Notes under the pieces: generated by a model | The model's database searches: none | Told to the model about the DNA's origin: nothing | What the model saw: the letters and a program-made list of their open reading frames with translations, nothing else | In this document: positions 54,356 to 62,219 of the stretch, one piece after another | Layout of the letters: each line of letters starts with the position of its first letter | Position numbering within the stretch: the first letter of the stretch is position 1 | Program-made: the position numbers and the translations under genes | Source of the DNA: an uncultured Flavobacteriales bacterium | Lineage (GTDB): Bacteria; Bacteroidota; Bacteroidia; Flavobacteriales; BACL11 | NCBI GenBank assembly: GCA_943789505.1 | Contig: CALSUJ010000002.1 | Coordinates: forward strand, 192,457 to 256,456 | Length of the DNA: 64,000 nucleotides | Direction of reading: 5' to 3'

Positions 54356-56533
54356 TTATTGAATAAGCACTTTACTAGTCATTCCATTTAGTTGTAAAAT
54401 GTAAATTCCCTTAGCAAATTGGGAAGTATTAATTTTAGTTAGGAAGCTGCTCTTTCTTGCTTTGTAAATCGTTTTCCCTAAAAGGTTTTTAATCTTTATA
54501 ATTCCTATTTCACTAGATTCAATTGTTATTTTACTACTAGCAGGGTTAGGGTAAATACTAAAGTTTGTTTGCTTATTATTAAGTGTATTTGTTATTGATG
54601 TGTCATTTAGTAAAGTATCGCTACTAAAATAAGCAATACCCCCCGAAAGGTTTCCTAGTATCATTTCTAGTTGATTGTCGTTATTAATATCAGCCAAAGC
54701 GAAAGCACATTTTCCGCCATCCCAAAGATTAGCTGCAGTGCTGTAAACAGGTGAAAACTGTCCGCTTAGGTTTCCGTCAATATTCGTAAATTGATAAATT
54801 GTGCCAGTGTATGAGCCTACGAAAAGTTGATAAACTCCATTGCTGTCAATCAGTTTAGGGCTGCTATAGCCAGTACTTATATAATTAGTATCTACATCAA
54901 TTCCGCCCCAGTTTTTAATAATAGTGTCGAATGCAGCACTTATTACTGTCCCTGAATTCGGACAATAGTTTAGGGATCCATCTTGTTCGCCAATAATAAT
55001 ATCTAGTAAGCCATCACGGTCGACATCCACTAATTGAGGTTGAGAAAAATAACCTACATCAATGCTAAAGTAATTGGGTGCAGTTATATTGAAATTTCCT
55101 ACCTGATTAGTAAAATAATGCAACTCCCCATCTGCATCACCTAAAAGCATATCTTTATCGCCATCTCCATCCAAATCACCAAAAGTTGGGCTTATATTAA
55201 TGGCAGGAATATTTAAGTTAGTATTTAAATTTACAGTTGAAATCCCTTGCCAGTCTCGGTCTATTAAATCATATTTAGGAATATCCATTGTGCCCGTATT
55301 TTCAAAAAGTGCTAAAGAAGAGATAGGGTCGTTATATGCAACATGGTAGCCATAATTACCAACTACTAAATCCAATAAACTATCATTATTATAATCATAA
55401 AAAGTAGGAAATGCTGATTTTCCTAAATCAATCATATCGCTTTGTAAAAAGTTAGTTTGTACAAAGTTAAAATCAGGATTATTAGTTTGTCCTGCATTTT
55501 TATAAAGCCAACTGCTTTCAAAGTTCTCAGAATTATTCTGACTATTAGTGGTTACAATTAAATCCTTAACGCCATCATAAGTAACATCTAGGTAATAACT
55601 TGCAGGATAAACATGCATATCGGCTGCAATGGTATTGCTATGGTTTTGTGGGAAAACAGAATCGACACTTACCATAATTGCATTTTGATTATCACCTCCA
55701 TTAATTAACAAGTTTAGGTTATTATAACTTACATCCCCTAAAACTAAATCCATGTCATTGTCATTGTCAATATCTATAGCTAACAAAGTAGAACCAGCAT
55801 GTTTTTGCTTAGAGTTTGCAGTATTAGGGTTTACAATAGGTGGGCATTGGCAATTTAGGCAATTCAAAATATAAGAGTTTAATCCTTCATAAAATAGCCC
55901 CCAACAACTTTCGGAAAATTCAAAAGCAACCGTATCGCAGTTGCCCGTAAGTTCCATAGCCATGTTTTTATGGTATTCAACAAAACCACCAATAATCGAA
56001 AAAGTTAGTATGTCTAAATCCCCATCATAATCAATGTCAGCGATAGCAGGTATATCAACTTGGCTTATATAAATATTAAGATTGTTTGATCCGTAATCAG
56101 AAAGGACCAATGAAGTGATTAAGCTAAAACTTAAATTTGTAGTTGAAGTGTTTTCATAAATTGCCATTCCTCCAGAAGAATAAGTATAGATATCATTTTT
56201 TCCATCACAGTTATAATCAGCAAGTAGCATCCAGTCATGAGCTTTAGGAAAAGCACTTCTGTATTTTGGAGCGTAAATGTAATTTCCGTTATCATTAATA
56301 AAAGGGTTTATTTTATTTCCTGATTTATCAAACACAACTAAGTCCATAGTACCATCTAAATTCAAATCAATTTCAGAAAACTGTCCGGCATTGATTCCTC
56401 CTGAAAAAGCAGAGTTAAAAGCGATTCCATTTTCAGTAATAGTAAGGTTTGTATCTCTGTTTAAAATCATTTGTGAGAATGAGGAAGTAAAGCAAAAAAT
56501 AAAAAATAATAATAAAAGATTTTTTAAAGTCAT
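54356..56533 (-). CDS. FG-GAP/VCBS repeat protein with T9SS type A sorting domain
   Basis: A 725-residue secreted protein. Signal peptide (LLLLFFIFCFTSSFS-Q), then about ten FG-GAP/VCBS-like blades with calcium-type DxDxDG loops (IDLNLDGTMDLVVFD, DIDYDGDLDILTF, GDLDGDGDKDMLLGD), forming a beta-propeller, and a type A sorting domain (FSIYPNPASSKITI, ending SKVLIQ). Such propellers bind ligands or partners at the cell surface. No enzyme domain is seen. It is a single gene with its own terminator. Confidence 0.88.
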   Translation of the reverse strand: MTLKNLLLLFFIFCFTSSFSQMILNRDTNLTITENGIAFNSAFSGGINAGQFSEIDLNLDGTMDLVVFDKSGNKINPFINDNGNYIYAPKYRSAFPKAHDWMLLADYNCDGKNDIYTYSSGGMAIYENTSTTNLSFSLITSLVLSDYGSNNLNIYISQVDIPAIADIDYDGDLDILTFSIIGGFVEYHKNMAMELTGNCDTVAFEFSESCWGLFYEGLNSYILNCLNCQCPPIVNPNTANSKQKHAGSTLLAIDIDNDNDMDLVLGDVSYNNLNLLINGGDNQNAIMVSVDSVFPQNHSNTIAADMHVYPASYYLDVTYDGVKDLIVTTNSQNNSENFESSWLYKNAGQTNNPDFNFVQTNFLQSDMIDLGKSAFPTFYDYNNDSLLDLVVGNYGYHVAYNDPISSLALFENTGTMDIPKYDLIDRDWQGISTVNLNTNLNIPAINISPTFGDLDGDGDKDMLLGDADGELHYFTNQVGNFNITAPNYFSIDVGYFSQPQLVDVDRDGLLDIIIGEQDGSLNYCPNSGTVISAAFDTIIKNWGGIDVDTNYISTGYSSPKLIDSNGVYQLFVGSYTGTIYQFTNIDGNLSGQFSPVYSTAANLWDGGKCAFALADINNDNQLEMILGNLSGGIAYFSSDTLLNDTSITNTLNNKQTNFSIYPNPASSKITIESSEIGIIKIKNLLGKTIYKARKSSFLTKINTSQFAKGIYILQLNGMTSKVLIQ

Positions 56534-56632
56534 GAAGGAAAGTTTTTTACAAAAAAACGCAATATTTTTTGAATAGCATAGCCTGATGAATTATTATCTT
56601 ATTTGTTCACCTTAAAATTTCCTATATAGTAG

Positions 56633-56663
56633 TTGTATTATTTGCTTTGAAAGTTTATATTTG
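56633..56663 (+). promoter_or_regulatory. Promoter of secDF
   Basis: TTG (56633-56635), 20 nt, TATATTTG (56656-56663), followed by CCGTCCT. The secDF ATG is 32 nt further on. Confidence 0.65.
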
Positions 56664-56695
56664 CCGTCCTTAAAAATAAGATAAAAATAAAGATT

Positions 56696-59600
56696 ATGCA
56701 AAACAGAAATGTTATAAAAATTTTCGCAATCATATTCGCAATAGTTTGTTTATATCAACTATCGTTTACTTGGGTTGCTAATGGTGTTGAAGATGATGCA
56801 GTAGCTTATGCTGCTGATTTTAATGAAGATGAAAGAGAAGTAAAGGAAAAATTCTACTTGGATTCTATAAGTAGTGAACAGGTTTACGATATTTTATTGA
56901 CTTCCTACACTTATGCTGAATGTCAGCAAAGAGAAATTAACTTAGGGCTTGACCTTAAAGGAGGTATGAATGTTACCTTAGAGGTTATGGTTGTTGATGT
57001 GGTAAAAGCACTTTCTAATCAGAATAAAGATGAAACTTTTAATGCAGCAATTGCAAACACTTTAAGCGCACAAGAAGATAGTCAAGATGATTTTGTTACT
57101 ATATTCGGAAGGGAATATGAAAAATTAGCACCTGCTGCAAATACGGGTTTATCTGCTCTTTTTTCTACACCTGATTTAAGAGATAAGGTACAGTTTTCTT
57201 CAACTAACCTAGAGGTTATTGAAGTATTGAAATTGGAAGTTGAAGATGCAATTGCTCGTTCATTCAATATCCTAAGAAGTAGAATTGACCGTTTTGGAGT
57301 AACACAGCCAAACATCCAAAGATTGGAGACTGCAGGTAGAATTTTAGTTGAATTACCTGGTATTAAAGATCCAGATAGAGCTCGTAAATTATTGCAATCA
57401 ACTGCGCAATTAGAATTCTGGGAAACATACGAATACAATGAATTGTTTCAAGCATTGGAATCCGCTAATGCTTTTTTAAGAGAAACTGCTGAAGCGGTAA
57501 CTGTTGAAGTTGATTCAGTAAAAGTTGAAACTACTCAGCTTGAAGAGGTAGTTGAACAAGAAGATACTACTAATGATATAACTAGTGATTTATTAGCTGA
57601 AATTGAAGCCGATACTTTAGCTGCTGATAGTGCAGCGAATAATTTAAGTTTTGAAGAATTTGCTTCTGAGAATCCTTTGTATGCTTTATTGTATCCTAAT
57701 GTTGATCAACAAAATCAATTAAACGAAGGTCCAGTTGTTGGTTTCTGTGCTGTAAAGGATACTGCTGCTTTAAATGTATATTTGAAAGATGATGCAATCA
57801 GAAAATTCTTCCCTGTTGATGTAAAGTTTGCTTATACTGTTAAGCCTTATGATCCTGATGGAAAATTTGTACAATTAGTTGCGTTGAAATCAGACAGAAA
57901 CGGAAAGTCAGCTATGGAGGGTGATGTAGTAACGGATGCAGTTCAAGTGTTTGGGCAATTTGCTTCATCAGCTGAAGTGTCAATGGAAATGAATGCTGAA
58001 GGTGCAAAACAATGGAAAAGATTAACAGCTGAAAACATTAAGAAATCAGTAGCGATCGTTTTAGATGGCTATGTATATTCTTACCCAACTGTTCAAGCTG
58101 AAATTGCTGGTGGTCGTTCTTCAATTACTGGTAACTTTACAGTAAATGAGGCAAAGGATTTAGCAAATATTTTAAAGTCAGGTAAATTACCTGCTCCAGC
58201 TCGTATTATTGAAGAAGCTATAGTTGGTCCTTCATTAGGTGAAGAGGCGATTAGTTCTGGTTTAACATCATTTATATTTGCCTTACTTTTAGTATTAGCA
58301 TATATGATATTCTACTATAATGGTGCTGGTGTGGTTTCAAACATTGCATTATTAGCGAATATCTTTTTTATATTCGGAGTGCTCTCCTCATTAGGAGCGG
58401 TACTTACTTTACCTGGAATTGCAGGTATTATCCTTACAATTGGTATGTCGGTTGATGCGAATGTACTTATATATGAGCGTATCCGTGAAGAGCTTAGAAA
58501 TGGTAAAGGTTTGCGTTTAGCAATTGAAGATGGGTATAACAATGCTTACAGTTCAATTATTGATGCCAATGTAACTACATTGTTAACGGGTATTATTCTT
58601 TATACTTTCGGTACAGGACCAATTAAAGGTTTTGCTACTACTTTAATTATCGGTATTTTAACATCACTTTTTGCTGCAATATTTATTACTCGTTTAGTAA
58701 TTTCTTATCGTTTAAATAAAGGGAAAACAATTTCGTTTGCAACTAAATTGACTGAAGGTGCTTTTAAAAATATTAATATTGATTTTATTGGTAAGCGTAA
58801 AAGATTTTATATTCTTTCTGCTGTAATTGTATTGTTAGGTATTGGTTCTTTGGTTACTAAAGGATTAAATTATGGAGTTGATTTTGTTGGAGGAAGAACT
58901 TATGTTGTTCGCTTTGATGATACAGTAAACAATGAAGAATTAAGATCAGCATTAGCGGATGTGTTTGTTGATGCAGATGGTTTAAATTACATTCCTCAAG
59001 TTAAAACTTTTGGTGATGATAATCAGGTAAAAGTTACAACTTCATTCATGATTGAGAATAGTGAACCTACTACTGATTTAATTGTTGAATCAAAATTATC
59101 TGAAGGGTTGTCAACTACTGGTTTGGAATATGAAATAATGAGTTCACAAAAAGTAGGTCCTACTATTGCTGATGATATTAAGGATGCGGCCGTATGGTCA
59201 GTATTCTTCTCCTTATTAGTTATCTTTTTGTATATCTTAGTTAGGTTTAGAAAATGGCAATTTAGTTTGGGTGCTGTTGTTGCAGTATTCCATGATGTAT
59301 TAATTGTACTTTCAATCTTCTCTATATTTTACGGAATTTTACCTTTCTCATTAGAGATTGACCAAGCATTTATTGCAGCTATTCTTACGATTATTGGTTA
59401 CTCACTAAATGATACTGTAGTTGTGTTTGACCGTGTAAGAGAGTATATAAATGATAATAAAAAGAAAGGTGTCCACGAATTGATTAATGGAGCTTTAAAC
59501 AGTACATTAAGTAGAACGATAAATACTTCCTTAACTACTTTCTGTGTTCTATTAATTATCTTTATTTTTGGTGGTGAAGTAATTAGAGGATTTATGTTTG

Positions 59601-59707
59601 CTTTAATGGTGGGTGTTGTGGTAGGTACTTACTCTTCATTATTTGTAGCTTCTCCTATTATGTTGGATACAATTAAAAAGAAAGAAGAAAAAGTTAAAAG
59701 AAAATAA
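56696..59707 (+). CDS. secDF: Fused protein-export membrane protein SecDF
   Basis: A 1003-residue fusion of SecD and SecF, which use the proton gradient to complete export through SecYEG. N-terminal membrane helix, the P1 periplasmic domain beginning GLDLKGGMNVTLEVMV, six helices with GMSVDANVLIYERIREELR, then the SecF half with GVDFVGGRTYVVRF and GYSLNDTVVVFDRVRE. A stretch of acidic low complexity (about 265-310, EEVVEQEDTTND) sits in P1. The fusion is the Bacteroidota norm. Terminated by a strong hairpin before tatA. Confidence 0.96.
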   Translation: MQNRNVIKIFAIIFAIVCLYQLSFTWVANGVEDDAVAYAADFNEDEREVKEKFYLDSISSEQVYDILLTSYTYAECQQREINLGLDLKGGMNVTLEVMVVDVVKALSNQNKDETFNAAIANTLSAQEDSQDDFVTIFGREYEKLAPAANTGLSALFSTPDLRDKVQFSSTNLEVIEVLKLEVEDAIARSFNILRSRIDRFGVTQPNIQRLETAGRILVELPGIKDPDRARKLLQSTAQLEFWETYEYNELFQALESANAFLRETAEAVTVEVDSVKVETTQLEEVVEQEDTTNDITSDLLAEIEADTLAADSAANNLSFEEFASENPLYALLYPNVDQQNQLNEGPVVGFCAVKDTAALNVYLKDDAIRKFFPVDVKFAYTVKPYDPDGKFVQLVALKSDRNGKSAMEGDVVTDAVQVFGQFASSAEVSMEMNAEGAKQWKRLTAENIKKSVAIVLDGYVYSYPTVQAEIAGGRSSITGNFTVNEAKDLANILKSGKLPAPARIIEEAIVGPSLGEEAISSGLTSFIFALLLVLAYMIFYYNGAGVVSNIALLANIFFIFGVLSSLGAVLTLPGIAGIILTIGMSVDANVLIYERIREELRNGKGLRLAIEDGYNNAYSSIIDANVTTLLTGIILYTFGTGPIKGFATTLIIGILTSLFAAIFITRLVISYRLNKGKTISFATKLTEGAFKNINIDFIGKRKRFYILSAVIVLLGIGSLVTKGLNYGVDFVGGRTYVVRFDDTVNNEELRSALADVFVDADGLNYIPQVKTFGDDNQVKVTTSFMIENSEPTTDLIVESKLSEGLSTTGLEYEIMSSQKVGPTIADDIKDAAVWSVFFSLLVIFLYILVRFRKWQFSLGAVVAVFHDVLIVLSIFSIFYGILPFSLEIDQAFIAAILTIIGYSLNDTVVVFDRVREYINDNKKKGVHELINGALNSTLSRTINTSLTTFCVLLIIFIFGGEVIRGFMFALMVGVVVGTYSSLFVASPIMLDTIKKKEEKVKRK

Positions 59708-59725
59708 TTATTTATAATTTTAATT

Positions 59726-59756
59726 AAAAAGCCCTTTCTTTGAGAGGGCTTTTTTT
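59726..59756 (+). terminator. Intrinsic terminator of secDF
   Basis: AAAAAGCCCT-TTCTTTGAG-AGGGCTTTTTT. The last T is the first base of the tatA -7 box. Confidence 0.85.
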
Positions 59757-59763
59757 ATTTTTG
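59739..59763 (+). promoter_or_regulatory. Promoter fused to the secDF terminator, driving tatA
   Basis: TATTTTTG (59756-59763), exact -7 box, with TTTG (59739-59742) in the hairpin loop 13 nt upstream. The tatA ATG follows after 4 nt. Confidence 0.5.
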
Positions 59764-59767
59764 CCAT

Positions 59768-59968
59768 ATGTTATTATTCATTGGAGGGCCTGAAATTATT
59801 ATTGTTCTATTGTTTATAGTTATGTTCTTTGGTTCTAAGAAAATACCAGAATTAGCTAAGGGATTAGGAAAGGCAATGCGTGAGGTTAAGGATGCTTCTA
59901 ATGATATTAAAAAAGAGATTCGTGACAGTTCTAAAAGTATTAAGGACGACTTTGATATAACAAAATAA
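59768..59968 (+). CDS. tatA: Sec-independent translocase subunit TatA/E
   Basis: A 66-residue protein: one N-terminal membrane helix (PEIIIVLLFIVMFFG), the FGSKKIPELAKGLGKAMREV hinge and amphipathic helix of TatA, and a short charged tail. It forms the pore-like oligomer for folded proteins with twin-arginine signals. tatC is not in the window. It is coupled to the antiporter gene by TAATG. Confidence 0.93.
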   Translation: MLLFIGGPEIIIVLLFIVMFFGSKKIPELAKGLGKAMREVKDASNDIKKEIRDSSKSIKDDFDITK

Positions 59969-60924
59969 TGAGTCCAACTATTTCTTTATTGTTAGGTTTA
60001 CTCTTGCTTTTTTTTGGTGGAGAGTTATTAGTTAGAGGGTCAGTTGCTTTGGCCTTAAAAATGCGTATTTCAACCTTAGTTGTAGGTATGACCGTAGTTT
60101 CTTTTGCTACTTCAGCACCTGAATTATTTGTGAGTTTGCAAGCTGTTTTGAACGGTAGTAATGATATTGCTTTTGGGAATGTTATTGGTTCCAATATTGC
60201 AAACATAACTTTAGTACTAGGGGTTACAGCTCTTATTTTTAGAGTGAAAATATCTGATCAAACAGCAACTTTAAACTATCCTGTTTTATTACTGGCTTCT
60301 TTAATTTTTGGTGCAGTGATGTTTTATTTTAACGGGATTCCACAAGAAGTAGGATTTTTATTCATCATTTTGTTGTTGCTGTTTACTTGGCTCTTAATTA
60401 GTAAATCTCGAAAAGAAAACTTGAAATCTGCTCCTGATGAGGATGAATTATTGGAAGAAGCTTCACAGGATTCATTGTTTAAGAGTTTAGTTTTTTTGAT
60501 TGCTGGTATTCTTGTATTGAAATTTGGCGCTGATTATTTGGTAGATGGTACTATTGCTATTGCAAAGAAATTTGAAATTTCTGAACGAGTTATTGCCGTT
60601 ACAGTGGTGGCCATTGGTACAAGTATTCCTGAGCTGGCAACTTCAATTGTTGCGGCACTTAAAAAAGAACATAACTTAGCGGTAGGAAATTTAATTGGTT
60701 CAAATATCTTTAATATTTTAGCGGTATTAGGAGTGGTTGCTAGTATAAAGGAGATTACTATTATTGACTCTGCTATTCTGTCCTTTGATTATGTTTGGAT
60801 GATTGTTATCACCTTTATAATTAGTTTATTTATTTATGCTTTTTCAAAACGTCAGATATCCAGAACTGAAGGTGTTCTATTATTATGTATCTATATAGCT
60901 TACCTCTATTTTTCTATTTATTAA
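59968..60924 (+). CDS. Calcium/sodium antiporter (CaCA family, YrbG-like)
   Basis: A 318-residue membrane protein with about ten helices and two inverted alpha-repeats: FATSAPELFVSLQAVLNGSN with GNVIGSNIANITLVLG, and IGTSIPELATSIVAAL with GNLIGSNIFNILAVLG. The acidic residues in the two PE motifs are the ion ligands. An acidic loop (PDEDELLEEASQ) links the halves. It exchanges calcium for sodium or protons. Confidence 0.92.
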   Translation: MSPTISLLLGLLLLFFGGELLVRGSVALALKMRISTLVVGMTVVSFATSAPELFVSLQAVLNGSNDIAFGNVIGSNIANITLVLGVTALIFRVKISDQTATLNYPVLLLASLIFGAVMFYFNGIPQEVGFLFIILLLLFTWLLISKSRKENLKSAPDEDELLEEASQDSLFKSLVFLIAGILVLKFGADYLVDGTIAIAKKFEISERVIAVTVVAIGTSIPELATSIVAALKKEHNLAVGNLIGSNIFNILAVLGVVASIKEITIIDSAILSFDYVWMIVITFIISLFIYAFSKRQISRTEGVLLLCIYIAYLYFSIY

Positions 60925-60991
60925 ATAGATTTTTTCTGATTTTTTAACTTAATAATGTGTTGATAAATTTATTTTTCAATAATACTCATGT

Positions 60992-61022
60992 TTTGATTTT
61001 TTTCTTTATTAAATTATATTTG
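60992..61022 (+). promoter_or_regulatory. Promoter of glnA
   Basis: TTTG (60992-60995), 19 nt, TATATTTG (61015-61022). The leader to the ATG is about 90 nt, long enough for nitrogen-responsive control, though no known element is recognised. Confidence 0.65.
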
Positions 61023-61117
61023 TCCTTTAAAAAAAATAATTATAATATTCTTTAGTGTATTATTTACACTAACTTTGACGCAATAAAAATATAGTAATAA
61101 CTAATAAAATTTAAATT

Positions 61118-62125
61118 ATGAAATCTAAATTAGAATACATCTGGTTAGATGGCTATTCACCAACTCAAAACATGAGAAGTAAAACAAAAGTTGTTGATGA
61201 CTTTAATGGTTCTTTAGAGGAATGTCCTGTTTGGGCTTTTGATGGTAGCTCTACAAGACAAGCTGTTGGTAATTCTTCTGATTGTTTGCTTAAGCCTGTG
61301 GCAATTTTTCCTGATCCTACAAGAATTAACGGTTGGTTGGTTATGACTGAGGTTCTTAATGCTGATGGAACTGCACATGAGTCAAATGGAAGAGCAAAAA
61401 TTAATGATAATGATGATGATTTTTGGTTTGGATTTGAACAAGAATATTTTATTATGGATGTAGATACGCAATTGCCTTTAGGATTTCCTTTAGGAGGTTA
61501 TCCTGGTCCGCAAGGAATGTACTATTGTTCAGTAGGTGGTAAAAACACGCATGGAAGAGATTTAGTTGAAGAGCATGCTGATTTGTGTATTGAAGCAGGA
61601 ATTAACTTTGAAGGAATTAATCAGGAAGTTGCATGTGGACAATGGGAGTTCCAATTGTTTGCTAAAGGAGCTAAAAAGGCAGGTGATGAACTTTGGATTG
61701 CTCGTTATTTATTAGATAGATTAACTGAAGATTATAATTATTATATTGATTATCACCCTAAGCCAATTAAAGGAGATTGGAATGGTTCGGGTATGCATGC
61801 TAATTTCTCCAATACTACTTTAAGGGAGTGTGGTTCTAGGGAAACTTATGAGCAAATTTGTGAGGCTTTCCGTCCAGTAACTAAGGAGCATATTGAAGTT
61901 TATGGCGAATATAATGAGCAAAGATTAACAGGATTGCATGAGACAGCTTCAATTAGCGATTTTACTTATGGTATTTCTGATAGAGGGGCATCAATTAGAA
62001 TTCCTATTATTGTAGTAGAGAATGGCTGGAAGGGATGGTTAGAAGATAGAAGACCAGCATCTAATGCTGATCCGTATAAAATCGCAGGTAGAATTGTAAA
62101 AACAGTTAAGTCTATTAAGCTTTAA
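61118..62125 (+). CDS. glnA: Glutamine synthetase, type II (eukaryote-like)
   Basis: A 335-residue GSII, making glutamine from glutamate, ammonia and ATP. N-terminal beta-grasp (KLEYIWLDGYSPTQNMRSKT, then CPVWAFDGSSTRQA), catalytic domain with FGFEQEYFIMD, GINFEGINQEVACGQWEFQ, and GDWNGSGMHANFSNTTLRE, and a C-terminal RIPIIVVENGWKGWLEDRRP. The short length and the motifs separate it from the adenylylated GSI and the long GSIII. Flavobacteria often carry it alongside GSIII. No adenylylation site is expected. Confidence 0.94.
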   Translation: MKSKLEYIWLDGYSPTQNMRSKTKVVDDFNGSLEECPVWAFDGSSTRQAVGNSSDCLLKPVAIFPDPTRINGWLVMTEVLNADGTAHESNGRAKINDNDDDFWFGFEQEYFIMDVDTQLPLGFPLGGYPGPQGMYYCSVGGKNTHGRDLVEEHADLCIEAGINFEGINQEVACGQWEFQLFAKGAKKAGDELWIARYLLDRLTEDYNYYIDYHPKPIKGDWNGSGMHANFSNTTLRECGSRETYEQICEAFRPVTKEHIEVYGEYNEQRLTGLHETASISDFTYGISDRGASIRIPIIVVENGWKGWLEDRRPASNADPYKIAGRIVKTVKSIKL

Positions 62126-62219
62126 TCCTATTAACAATGTGTTGCTTATAATTCAGATTGTCTATTTTGTTATTTTATAGATTATTTCTTATTTTTAGCA
62201 ATATTTTAAAATTAAACTA

